Shown here: positions 8,101-15,119 of the stretch, piece after piece
Numbering within the stretch: position 1 is the first letter of the stretch
Layout of the letters: each line of letters starts with the position of its first letter
Source of the DNA: JANXVY01 sp040080145
GTDB lineage: Bacteria; Pseudomonadota; Alphaproteobacteria; Rhizobiales; Hyphomicrobiaceae
Direction: 5' to 3'
DNA length: 43,923 nucleotides
Assembly (NCBI GenBank): GCA_040080145.1
Contig: JBEBJA010000013.1
Coordinates: forward strand, 1 to 43,923
Made by a program: the position numbers and the translations under genes
The notes under the pieces: model-generated
Database searches by the model: none
Seen by the model: the letters and a program-made list of their open reading frames with translations, nothing else
Told to the model about the DNA's origin: nothing

Positions 8101-9032
8101 CCGTGGGCGTTCATTTGACCGAGACCAAGAGTTACGCAACGGGCTTGGCCGCACTTAACGAGGCGGTGCCCGGCCTCAATGCCGAAATCATCATCAGCGA
8201 GCGGGGCGTCGTCGACGTGACGGCGCGACCCCAGTACGATCGCGAACTCATTACCGCCCTCAAGGACGGCATCGGCGCGAAGTGGGACTCTAGCCAGAAG
8301 ACCTGGGCGCTACCGATTGATCCCAATGACGTTGCGAGCCTCGCAACCTCGCCGCAGTTCGAAGCAGCCCGCAACCGCCTGAGCGCGCTCGCCGTCTCCG
8401 CCGGTGCCGCCCGCAACGTTGAAAACGACCATCCGTTGATCTCGGCTACCCGGCGCGGGTCTGAAATTGCCGTTACGCTGCCGCGTGATCTCAACGCCAA
8501 CGCCGCGCTAAAAAAATCAGGCTTCGAATGGAACGCCGCCATCAAATCCTGGACCGTTCAGCCCAAGGACGATGCCCATTTGGCGGCGATCAACACCGCG
8601 ATCAGCCGGGCCGGCAATGAACTCGACAAGGCGATGATCCCGCACACGCCCGACCGGCCCGGCGTGCCGCACATGAACGAGTACTATTCGAGCATCCTGG
8701 CCGGCAGTCGCGACAAGTCGGTGACCCAGTACGCCACCGACCGCCGCGTGAGAACTGCGATCGACGCCATCGTCGCCGGTGCCGACGCACTCCCCGAACC
8801 CGCCAAGGCCGCACTCGCCCAAGCAAACGTTGCCCGCCAGGAAGCCAGATCGGCGCTCACCGCGGCTCAAGCCGAGCCCTTCGCTCAAGCAGTCGGAATC
8901 GACCCGATCCAAGCCGTCAGTGTCATTCACACCATCAACGCTGCCACCGACATCCAAGCCAAGGGCATCCCCGCCCAGCAAGAAGTCCAACGCCTCGCCA
9001 TGGAAAGTCAGGCCCAGGGCAGGTCGATTTAA
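5157..9032 (+). CDS. traA: Ti-type conjugative relaxase-helicase TraA (MobA/MobL + RecD-like helicase + C-terminal repeats)
   Basis: The product has 1291 aa. TraA nicks oriT, stays covalently bound to the DNA and unwinds it for transfer. The N-terminal relaxase has a candidate catalytic Tyr (AAYIHR, about residue 23) and the metal-binding HVH of NPHVHLMHT (140-142). From about 390 is a superfamily-1 helicase: Walker A GFAGAGKTS, DVLILDEAGMVG, LIGDPEQLQP, TVYRQHDEWGR, and late motif GYATTVHKSQG. From about 840 come at least three repeats of a ~100-aa unit built on PKDLxAN...GxxWxxxxKAW, resembling DUF5710-like modules. The start MAIPHFRGRM at 5157 fits the family; an upstream GTG at 5121 lies in the oriT hairpin. 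An in-frame ATG at 7656 with a strong ribosome site could release the C-terminal part separately. Confidence 0.93.
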   Translation: MAIPHFRGRMISGERSPLSVAAYIHRTSMTDSKQGAVFNFARDDALVHSEVCLPPNAAPWLVKLMAGCETKEQSQRLWNAVARAEKRHDAQTTREFVIALPVELSEAQNIALMRDYIEQHLTSRGLVVDWAYHAEPGNPHVHLMHTLRPVIGTGFGKKRESVKDDRGAPRRDKDGKIVSYQFIGNRKTLVDLRTAWAETASHHLAMAGHDVVLDLRSYAAQGIKLTPSTHIGPTGTQFSRTSQPSEAVTAALDAKAITRDQLIAHPGRILDVVAAKMSVFDRRDVALALHTFIDDPTEFTMLLDAALQDKSLVVLKDGFGGIHEAHHTPARLATQRQVALEAAMSRDAHAVAGRAHFAVPRPIVLAAINRCTKLLSDQQCAAIEHITSGDDLTSIVGFAGAGKTSLLTAAVDAWTSRGFKVQGAALASKAANGLADGAGIESRTIASWTTHWKHDRKRLTSNDVLILDEAGMVGSADMAALLSEVKRAGAKLVLIGDPEQLQPIAAGGAFRALVQQAGTFELDTVYRQHDEWGRAATVQFQRGFVSEAMTAHKVSGGIIETKDRGDAVAKLVADYLDASAIAPLHTMLALAHRNDDILAINTAIQDRRRADGKLGEPVTIETRGGMRSFAAGDRIILLKNEKLAGEAVANSELGTVAMIDTTGPSPVFSVALDDGRTVTIDANTYRDFDLGYATTVHKSQGATVDSTFVLASTSMDKYLAYVAASRHRVAFKLYVPKSDFDTFDKLVWTFSRADPKETTLDYRPAYAEARGITGKSAVPLDLLHLVSEGRAAIAALRERLTALFAAVCKSAIAPVRTPRPDAPRPPKTKGSKIMDTTSYTNITVKPTIDAAGRTGLLATWPKDLEANAIAKDMGGRWSNDEKAWAFSSMDPRTERAFDRINNRIASVAKSADLAKGVHFKPIDGLETTVVNGKVLITMPKDLAANRMIKAVDGVRWDAKAKAFSVQLTDADHVYDLNSTLDAVGVHLTETKSYATGLAALNEAVPGLNAEIIISERGVVDVTARPQYDRELITALKDGIGAKWDSSQKTWALPIDPNDVASLATSPQFEAARNRLSALAVSAGAARNVENDHPLISATRRGSEIAVTLPRDLNANAALKKSGFEWNAAIKSWTVQPKDDAHLAAINTAISRAGNELDKAMIPHTPDRPGVPHMNEYYSSILAGSRDKSVTQYATDRRVRTAIDAIVAGADALPEPAKAALAQANVARQEARSALTAAQAEPFAQAVGIDPIQAVSVIHTINAATDIQAKGIPAQQEVQRLAMESQAQGRSI
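7643..7658 (+). promoter_or_regulatory. Strong internal ribosome binding site and ATG inside traA
   Basis: AGGAAG (7643-7648) lies 7 bases before an in-frame ATG (7656-7658), a better start signal than any seen at the traA 5' end. Translation from here would give a 458-aa protein (to 9032) holding only the C-terminal PKDL/W-rich repeats. The preceding stretch (about 7555-7640) is less GC-rich and proline-rich, like a linker between once-separate genes. Confidence 0.55.
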
Positions 9033-9279
9033 GGCGGCGATCATCCTTGGTCCAGCAAATCAGGGCTCCTGATGAAATTCAAGGGCCCTGCTTAGCTTAA
9101 CATCGCGGATCGACCGCGATCGTGCCTGCGTCTAGCGCTCCACCTCACGTCGGCTAACCGACCATTTCGACCGTCAGATGCCTAGCGCCTGTCGATTTTG
9201 ACCCTGAGCGGTCATCGTGTTCGCGCAACACACTTGCTGCAAAATTGCCCAATCTCGTGATGCGCACCAAGCACCGGTA

Positions 9280-10128
9280 TCACCGGACCAGAAGGATCGG
9301 GATTTTGCACGAGCGGATCATTTCCGTCGTGGTCGAGCCGATGACGAGGGCGCGGATGTGGGAGTGGCCGTAAGCGCCCATGACGAGGAGATCGACGCCG
9401 CCGGCGCTAACAAGCCCGGCAATGACCTTACTCGCCACCCCTTGCTCATGCCGGGTCTCGACTTGATGACCGCCCGCTTTCAAAGTCGCCGCCGCAGCGG
9501 CAAGTTGCTTTTGTGCGGTCGCTGCATCGCCACCGATCATGACCAACTGAAGCAGCAGGTCCGCAAACAGCGGCGATCGCGCGGCGTGATCGACAACCTT
9601 GAGCGCGGTTGGACCGCCATCGAACGCGATGATCACGTTCTTGATGGGCCGGAAAGCGCGTGCCGCGACGAGCACCGGCTTGTGGCTCGATCGGATGACG
9701 CGCTCCAGGTTCGATCCCAGATGCAGTTTTGCGAAATCCGCCGCTTCACCCCTCTTGCCGATCACGACCATGCCGGCGTTGGCTTCGCGTGCCGCCAGGG
9801 TGTCGAGAAAATCACCGTGACGGAGACTGATGGTGACGTCTGAAATTCCGGCCGCCCCCAGCCGCACCTTGGCTTCGTCGAGAACGTGCCGGGCCTGCTT
9901 TTGCTGCAACTTGGCCCGCGCCGCGTCGAGGGCTGCCAGCTCCGACAAAAGGGTCTGCTGCGCATCGGCGGAAATGGCCCCGCTGAGGTCGCTGGAATCA
10001 GCGTCGCGATGCTTCAACACTTGCAGGAGTTCGATAGAGTTTTTGAGCCGCGTGGCCGCCCAGGCGGCATGATCGATGACGCTGTGTGTGTAAACCGAAC
10101 CGTCGATACAGGCGATGATGCTGGTCAT
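9280..10128 (-). CDS. Tandem-domain universal stress protein (UspA family)
   Basis: The product has 282 aa with two Usp folds: residues 1-145 and about 150-282, the second beginning FRPIKNVIIAFDGG. The C-terminal domain carries the ATP-binding GxxG-9x-G(S/T) signature (MGAYGHSHIRALVIGSTT, near the end). The N-terminal domain has a weaker version (IGKRGEAADFAKLHLGSNLE). Usp proteins bind nucleotide and act in stress survival; the exact role is unknown. The ATG at 10128 has GGAG about 8 bases upstream. It follows the SulP transporter gene by 18 bases, so the two are co-transcribed. SulP-Usp pairs recur in bacteria, suggesting the Usp protein modulates or responds to anion uptake. Confidence 0.92.
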   Translation of the reverse strand: MTSIIACIDGSVYTHSVIDHAAWAATRLKNSIELLQVLKHRDADSSDLSGAISADAQQTLLSELAALDAARAKLQQKQARHVLDEAKVRLGAAGISDVTISLRHGDFLDTLAAREANAGMVVIGKRGEAADFAKLHLGSNLERVIRSSHKPVLVAARAFRPIKNVIIAFDGGPTALKVVDHAARSPLFADLLLQLVMIGGDAATAQKQLAAAAATLKAGGHQVETRHEQGVASKVIAGLVSAGGVDLLVMGAYGHSHIRALVIGSTTTEMIRSCKIPILLVR

Positions 10129-10146
10129 GAGAGTTTCTCCGTCCGG

Positions 10147-11628
10147 TTAGTGGCCCGCAAGTTTATCGAGTGCGCCGGGCTTGTCATGAATGGCGAGGCG
10201 ATCGACGATGGTCTCGCTGGCCTCATTGAGCCGGATCACCTCGACTTCAGCGCCTTCCCGGCGGAACTTGAGAATGACGGTGTCCAGCGCCGCCACGCTG
10301 GAGATGTCCCAGATGTGCGCGCCGGATAGATCAATGGTGACCTTCTCCAGTGCCTCCTTGAAATCGAACGCCGACGTGAAATCGTCAGCGGAGGCAAAGA
10401 ACAGCTGCCCCTCCACGCGATAAGCGCGCGCTTTGCCATCGGCTGTCGCCTCTGAGGTGACGCGGAACAACTGGGCGATTTTCCAGGCGAAGAAGATGCC
10501 GGACAGAAGGACGCCGAGCAGCACGCCAATGGCGAGATTGTGCGTGAACACGACGCCGACCACCGTCGCCAGCATCACGATGCTCGACGAACGCGGGTGC
10601 GTCTTGAGATTGGCAATCGAGATCCAGCTAAATGTGCCGATCGAGACCATGATCATAATCGCGACCAAGGCCGGCATCGGGATTTTTTTCACCCAAGGGC
10701 CGAGCACGACGCACAAGAACAATAGGAATATACCGGCAGCAAATGTCGACAGCCGACCGCGGCCACCCGACTTCACGTTGATCACCGACTGCCCGATCAT
10801 GGCGCAACCTGCCATCCCGCCGATGAACCCTGTGGCGATGTTGGCAATGCCCTGGCCCACACATTCCCGGTTCTTATCGCTGGACGTATCGGTCAATTCG
10901 TCGACGATCTGTGCAGTCATCAACGATTCCAGCAGGCCGACCGCTGCAACGGCGATCGAATAGGGCAAGACGATCCACAGGGTCTGCAGATTGAACGGCA
11001 CGTTGGGCAGCAAGAACACGGGCAGTGTCGAGGGGAGTTCGCCCATGTCACCGACCGTGCGCACGTTGATGCCAAACGCCAACGCAAGAGCGGTGAGCAC
11101 AATGATGCAGATCAGCGGTGACGGCACGGCTTTTGTGAGAAGCGGAAATCCATAGATGATGCCAAGTCCTGCCGCGACCATGACATAGGTCGGCCACGTC
11201 ACGCCGATGAGCTCCGGCAATTGCGCCATGAAAATCAAGATCGCGAGGGCGTTCACGAAACCTGTCATCACAGACTTCGAAACGAACCGCATGACATAGC
11301 CAAGCCGCAGAAAGCCCGCCGCGATTTGCAGGAGCCCGGCGAGGATTGTCGCGACGAGCAAGTATTGCAGGCCGTGCTGTTTGACGAGCGTGACCATCAA
11401 CACGGCCGTGGCGGCGGTTGCAGCGGAAATCATCGCAGGGCGGCCACCGACGATGGCCGTGATGACGGCGATCGAGAACGACGCGTAGAGGCCAATTTTG
11501 GGGTCGACCCCGGCAATGATTGAAAACGCGATGGCCTCGGGTATCAACGCGAGGGCAACGACGAGACCTGCCAGCAGGTCCGCACGAATGTTTCCAAGCC
11601 ATTCGGCCCGGAGTGCAGCTACGTTCAT
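10147..11628 (-). CDS. SulP family anion transporter with STAS domain
   Basis: The product has 493 aa. SulP carriers move sulfate, bicarbonate, dicarboxylates or similar anions across the inner membrane. About 10-12 hydrophobic segments fill residues 15-390, starting with the family-typical WLGNIRADLLAGLVVALALI and PEAIAFSIIAGVDPKIGLYA, then GGRPAMISAATAATAVLM. A cytoplasmic STAS domain occupies about 400-490 (VEGQLFFASADDF...TIDLSGAHIWDISSVAALD). The substrate cannot be read from the sequence. The gene is first in a two-gene unit with the Usp protein and lies between the DNA-processing and T4SS modules, so it appears to be cargo. The ATG at 11628 lacks a clear Shine-Dalgarno sequence. Confidence 0.94.
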   Translation of the reverse strand: MNVAALRAEWLGNIRADLLAGLVVALALIPEAIAFSIIAGVDPKIGLYASFSIAVITAIVGGRPAMISAATAATAVLMVTLVKQHGLQYLLVATILAGLLQIAAGFLRLGYVMRFVSKSVMTGFVNALAILIFMAQLPELIGVTWPTYVMVAAGLGIIYGFPLLTKAVPSPLICIIVLTALALAFGINVRTVGDMGELPSTLPVFLLPNVPFNLQTLWIVLPYSIAVAAVGLLESLMTAQIVDELTDTSSDKNRECVGQGIANIATGFIGGMAGCAMIGQSVINVKSGGRGRLSTFAAGIFLLFLCVVLGPWVKKIPMPALVAIMIMVSIGTFSWISIANLKTHPRSSSIVMLATVVGVVFTHNLAIGVLLGVLLSGIFFAWKIAQLFRVTSEATADGKARAYRVEGQLFFASADDFTSAFDFKEALEKVTIDLSGAHIWDISSVAALDTVILKFRREGAEVEVIRLNEASETIVDRLAIHDKPGALDKLAGH

Positions 11629-12205
11629 GAGAAGATGAAACCTTGTTCGCCAGCCTGATCTGTGGCGAGCGCTTGATAAACGGCAGCGCGACGCAGATCT
11701 TGTCTGCGCCGGGCGATTACTTCGACCAATGAAATGCGGTCAGGGTGGCGTCACAGCGGACGCACATTCGACGATGATCATCGTCACCGCCTACCATCAT
11801 CGTTCACGCGGCGCAACAAAGGACGGCGCTGGCGAACCAGCGCTCGTCGATCTCAGACCAAACAGCATTGGTCCCCTTCACGCTGCGGCTATAGCGAAGC
11901 GTCTGAAAGTTGATCCGCCGTTCGCCCTTCCTATTGCCCATCAGCCGGCCGCGCCCCGTCTGATGGCGCAAAAAGCATCGGCCATCTGATCATCCGTTTT
12001 GCGGAATCGCAGAAATTCGGGAATCGCGTTGGCAGCATGACGGTCGGTATCAAGCCAATCCGTCAGTCGATCAAAAATTCGCCGGCTGATGAGGCTGACC
12101 GTTCGATCACGAACATTTATGTCCGCCCGTTGAGGTGGTGCAGACGCGGTGCGGAAGGCGTGGGACCACCAACAATCAGCGCATCGCCAAGTTTGCAAAC
12201 TCCGC
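11629..12205. other. Gene-poor stretch upstream of sulP
   Basis: No convincing coding sequence is seen on either strand; open frames here have no ribosome site and no recognisable product. It must contain the sulP promoter on the minus strand. It holds a 16-bp palindrome (11770-11785) and a 7-bp hairpin with loop CGAA (stems 11826-11832 and 11837-11843). A minus-strand frame at 11941-12207 has a somewhat protein-like end but no plausible start. Confidence 0.5.
11770..11785. promoter_or_regulatory. 16-bp perfect palindrome upstream of sulP
   Basis: GACGATGATCATCGTC is perfectly self-complementary and lies 142 bases upstream of the sulP start on the minus strand. It could be a regulator binding site for the sulP-usp unit. 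There is no further evidence. Confidence 0.3.
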
Positions 12206-13020
12206 ACTGCCGAATCTCAGGCAGTCACTACGGCGGTAATTTCGTGAAGGGCACCGGTCCCGAGAGCGCGGGCCGGAGCGGGCAGCCACGCCCGAGGATG
12301 CGGGCGGGCTCAAATCAAAGCATTCGTCTCGTCGGGCTGATCGCAAAGGGCGGCTTAGCCTGCTGCAGTCGCTCTATTGCTGAGGTCACCCGGTGCCAAT
12401 ACGTCTCTGGGCGTCACCCTCCCAAGGGGTCGGGTCGGCTCGACATCGGCGGGTCGCTGTGCTCCCACGCCGACGCAGCCCGAAGGCGGTCTGCGCCCTG
12501 CGGGTGGGCGACCTGACGCGGTGAACGCGAAGTAGTCTATCAAGCTGCCGGGCGGGACGTCGAAGTCAGTACCATGGTGCTCGGCTCGTCAAGCGGGGCA
12601 AGGGCCCCGCTCCTTCGCTGCGCTACGGTCGCCCAAGTGCAGGGGGCGATGACTTCACCTTGCGCGCCGTGGGTCGCTGTGGGCGTCGGACGGGGATCGT
12701 CCACATCGCCCCCGGCGGGTCGAACAGGGATCATGACTTAGGAAGTGCCCTTTCGTCAGACACGACGTCGAAGGCCGGCGACCTGCTGCCTCGTCTGCGC
12801 CGAGTGGAGAGAACCGCGCGAAGATGCGCGCGGCGTCGTTTCCAAGTTTCCTTCCTGTCAAGTGCGCCGGCCCGAGGACGCGGGCCGGGTCGCAGGCGGT
12901 CGCGCCCGAGAACACGGGCCGACGGTCAGGCAGGGCCAATACGCGCGAGATTGCGCGCGGGGCAAGGGCGTTCAAAAAGTCCGTCAAGGGAGGCAAGACC
13001 AACAAAACGCGCGATATTGC
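12206..13020 (+). ncRNA. Candidate large structured noncoding RNA (~0.8 kb)
   Basis: No credible ORF covers this stretch, but it is dense in helices. Six hairpins share the pattern stem-G, purine-rich hexaloop, C-stem. Loops: AGAGCG (12263), AGGATG (12295), AAGATG (12821), AGGACG (12875), AGAACA (12909), AGATTG (12948). Three of them have 4 bp, one bulged base, then 4-6 bp. Others: ACTGCC/GGCAGT (12206/12220) and AGCGGGGC/GCCCCGCT (12592/12604). Long-range pairs: GGCACCGG (12250) with CCGGTGCC (12390), and GGGGGCGATG (12642) with CATCGCCCCC (12704). GGGTCGCTGTG recurs at 12451 and 12671, each time able to pair with a later GCGACC (12508, 12778). G-U wobbles favour the plus strand. Ends, promoter and expression are unknown; it is not recognisable as RNase P RNA or tmRNA. 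Confidence 0.45.
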
Positions 13021-13183
13021 CAAATGCAAGCCGGGAATTGTCTGTTCAAACATGATGCCTGCAAAATTCAAATAACTGCTGGCAATTTGTTTCGCAAGTT
13101 CCGTCGTCTTTAATTGCTTCAGTTCTTCTTATGTGCTATCGTCTTTATATCAAAGAACGGCCACTCAAGTGAAAGCGTACATT

Positions 13184-13507
13184 ATGACCGTAACAACGAA
13201 GTGCCTGCGCGACGGCTGGCAATCAGAAGACGAAATTCCGCTCTTTGACGAAACAGTGCTTATTGTTACGACGAGCCGCAACAATTCTGGAAGGCTCGTA
13301 ACCAGCGCCACCGCGTTTCGCATCATCGGACCCGGCACGCGCGAGACAATTCTTTTTACCGACTATCGCGCAAATATCGAAACGACATCGCCGCCACGCG
13401 TAACTGCGACGATCTGCGAAGCCCAGCACAAACGCGTACTGTCGCGGATTACGGAAATCAAAACCGTGGCGATCGCGCACCAAAACGCTCTCAGCGCGGG
13501 GCTTTGA
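13184..13507 (+). CDS. Hypothetical protein
   Basis: The product has 107 aa and no recognised family. It begins MTVTTKCLRDGWQSEDEIPL and looks beta-rich (several runs such as ETVLIVTTSRNN and TRETILFTDYRANIE), ending in a short helix. The ATG at 13184 has only a weak GTGAAAG upstream; a GTG at 13169 is possible. The stop overlaps the region of the next gene's start (13510), so the small ORFs to 15119 probably form one transcript. It lies immediately downstream of the candidate structured RNA. Confidence 0.55.
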   Translation: MTVTTKCLRDGWQSEDEIPLFDETVLIVTTSRNNSGRLVTSATAFRIIGPGTRETILFTDYRANIETTSPPRVTATICEAQHKRVLSRITEIKTVAIAHQNALSAGL

Positions 13508-13509
13508 AC

Positions 13510-13731
13510 ATGTGCAGTCCCGCTGTCTGGCACCCTTCCATCACCTCAGCGCGCATCGAAGCGATGTGCCGCCGCCGATCCCGTTCGACCGATGATCCAG
13601 GCCTTTGCCTCACCTGTGGGGCCGAGGCTGACGGCATCGAGCCAGACGCCCAGGGCTATGATTGTGAAAGCTGCGATGCGCCAACCGTCTATGGCTGCGA
13701 AGAGCTGATGATGATGGATTTCAGCCGTTAA
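13510..13731 (+). CDS. Small zinc-ribbon-like hypothetical protein
   Basis: The product has 73 aa. Two CxxC pairs (LCLTCGAEADG and YDCESCDAP, about residues 33-58) are spaced as in a zinc ribbon, and the C-terminus is acidic (YGCEELMMMDFSR). Similar small CxxC proteins are frequent on alphaproteobacterial plasmids and mobile elements (family memory, not a search). The start is taken as the ATG at 13510, two bases after the previous stop; a TTG at 13504 would overlap it. Function is unknown; nucleic-acid or partner-protein binding is possible. Confidence 0.6.
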   Translation: MCSPAVWHPSITSARIEAMCRRRSRSTDDPGLCLTCGAEADGIEPDAQGYDCESCDAPTVYGCEELMMMDFSR

Positions 13732-13767
13732 TCCGCAATTGCCGCCAATTGTCCAGAGTATTCAGTC

Positions 13768-14526
13768 ATGCGACGTTTCAAGCCGACCCGCGAAAGTTAT
13801 ATCCCGAAGAAAAGCACAAAGGTCAGCGATAAGGCCAGCGATGCCATCGCCTATATCCATGATGATGTCGTTCGCGACCGCACGCTTTATAGCGTAACGG
13901 CCTTCTGCGCAAAACGCCAAAAGCCGGATTTGCACATTTACTGCAATTCGCCAGCGGCCCGCGAAGCTGAGGTGCGGCGCTATTTCGAAAGCCGCCGCCT
14001 ATCAGTCGAATTAAAGGCCAAGACGCGCGCAGAGAACAAGCCCAACAACCGGCTGGTCGTGGGTCAAGTGCTGACGGGCTCTTGGGGCTACGACCAAACC
14101 AACGTCGAGGCGTGGCAGGTGATTGCGCTTGTCGGAACCGCGACGGTGAAGATCCAGCGCGTTGGATTGATGCCGGCCAAGTCGACCGGCGATATGTCGG
14201 GCTACGTGATCCCGTGCCCCGACCAGTTCACAACGCCACCTGAAATCCTCACCAAGCGCGGCTGGACCGAGGACGACACCAAGCGCCAAACCTACCAGGA
14301 CGAAGCGGGCCGGGCGTGGGATGTGGTCCACATGCTGGCCGTCAAACTGCGTGTCGGCACGCGGTCGCGGCCCAATGACAGCAATTCCCGTGTCGAGTTC
14401 CAGTTCTACGCGGTGCCGCGCGGCGGGCGAGGAACGCGCCCGCGCCTGACGACACTTAAATGCCTGTGCGGGCCCGGCGACGACGCCGAACCCGTGCTGA
14501 CAATCCTCACCCTCACGGAGGACTGA
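13768..14526 (+). CDS. Hypothetical accessory protein with SWGYDQTNV motif
   Basis: The product has 252 aa. A central segment (about 98-135) with GSWGYDQTNVEAWQVIALVG and then TVKIQRVG resembles a short domain recurring in phage and plasmid proteins, where SSWGYDQTNxxFYQV is typical. The N-terminus is basic (RRFKPTRESYIPKK); the part up to about residue 95 is helical and charged. The C-terminal region (from about 160) is unrecognised. It is followed by the next ORF after 4 bases. The role is unknown; it probably belongs to the backbone of the mobile element. Confidence 0.7.
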   Translation: MRRFKPTRESYIPKKSTKVSDKASDAIAYIHDDVVRDRTLYSVTAFCAKRQKPDLHIYCNSPAAREAEVRRYFESRRLSVELKAKTRAENKPNNRLVVGQVLTGSWGYDQTNVEAWQVIALVGTATVKIQRVGLMPAKSTGDMSGYVIPCPDQFTTPPEILTKRGWTEDDTKRQTYQDEAGRAWDVVHMLAVKLRVGTRSRPNDSNSRVEFQFYAVPRGGRGTRPRLTTLKCLCGPGDDAEPVLTILTLTED

Positions 14527-14530
14527 TCCG

Positions 14531-14896
14531 ATGAAGCCAGCGCGCCAGCTTGCGATCAAAACCACCGTGACTATTCCGCTTGTCTGGGAAGGGATCATCC
14601 TGCGCCTGCGGTACACCTACAAGCACCGTCGCCAACGCCACTATTGGACACCCGATCCGACCGGCGACCTGATTGAAGTCCGCGTGATCGGTCCCAACGC
14701 TGACCTGTGCCCGCAGATCGGCAGCCGGATTGAAATCGGCACCCGCACCCTGCGCATGCAAGGCGGACCCGCCGCCGTCATCAGGCGACGGCTCGACGCC
14801 GCCGCCCGCGATCCGTCCTGGCGCAAGGTTGAAACGAAGCGCCGCCAGCTCAGTCTGTTTCCGGCGCTGCCCAGCCGGACACGCCCGTATGCTTGA
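14531..14896 (+). CDS. Hypothetical protein
   Basis: The product has 121 aa and no recognised family. It begins MKPARQLAIKTTVTIPLVWE with a basic, aromatic stretch (RYTYKHRRQRHYWTPDP, about 27-43), a beta-like middle (DLIEVRVIGPNADLCPQIGS) and a basic helix near the C-terminus. High positive charge would suit nucleic-acid binding, but this is only composition. It sits 4 bases after the previous gene and overlaps the next by 8, supporting translation in one operon. Confidence 0.55.
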   Translation: MKPARQLAIKTTVTIPLVWEGIILRLRYTYKHRRQRHYWTPDPTGDLIEVRVIGPNADLCPQIGSRIEIGTRTLRMQGGPAAVIRRRLDAAARDPSWRKVETKRRQLSLFPALPSRTRPYA

Positions 14897-15119
14897 GTCC
14901 CACCGCGCCCGCGCGAAGATCGCCCCACGGTCTCAGCGCAGCATTCGAACCTTGCCCTATGGGGTTGCCCTCGTCCTCGCTGGCGATCCGCCGTGGAAAC
15001 CGCCCGTGATCTGCGGAGCCATTCCAACCACCGCGAGCACGGAAGATCGGCGGGAGATCGTCACCCGTTGGCTCGAAGCCGGGCTCGTCATGCCATTGTC
15101 AATAATGCCAAGCCGATGA
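14889..15119 (+). CDS. Small hypothetical protein
   Basis: The product has 76 aa, starting MLESHRARAKIAPRSQ at 14889 inside the end of the previous gene (8-base overlap). The middle (GVALVLAGDPPWKPPVICGA) and the following EDRREIVTRWLEAGLV helix look like a real short protein, but no family is recognised. The frame is open further upstream to 14730, where composition is shadow-like, so the shorter start is preferred. The end overlaps the convergent membrane ORF (15088-15315) by 32 bases, so one of the two may be wrong. Confidence 0.42.
   Translation: MLESHRARAKIAPRSQRSIRTLPYGVALVLAGDPPWKPPVICGAIPTTASTEDRREIVTRWLEAGLVMPLSIMPSR

Noticed and set aside
11941..12207. Minus-strand 88-codon frame with a somewhat protein-like C-terminus
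   Set aside because: The N-terminal part is Trp/Arg/Cys-rich shadow, there is no plausible start near the better-looking part, and no family is recognised.
12206..13020. Known RNAs (RNase P RNA, tmRNA, group II intron) as an explanation of the folded region
   Set aside because: Conserved signature segments of RNase P RNA, tmRNA and intron domain V were looked for by eye on both strands and not seen.
12037..13113. Several Arg-rich frames (12037-12516, 12660-13055, 12745-13113) across the RNA-like region
   Set aside because: No ribosome sites, mutually overlapping in different frames, shadow-like composition; RNA helices explain the base pattern better.
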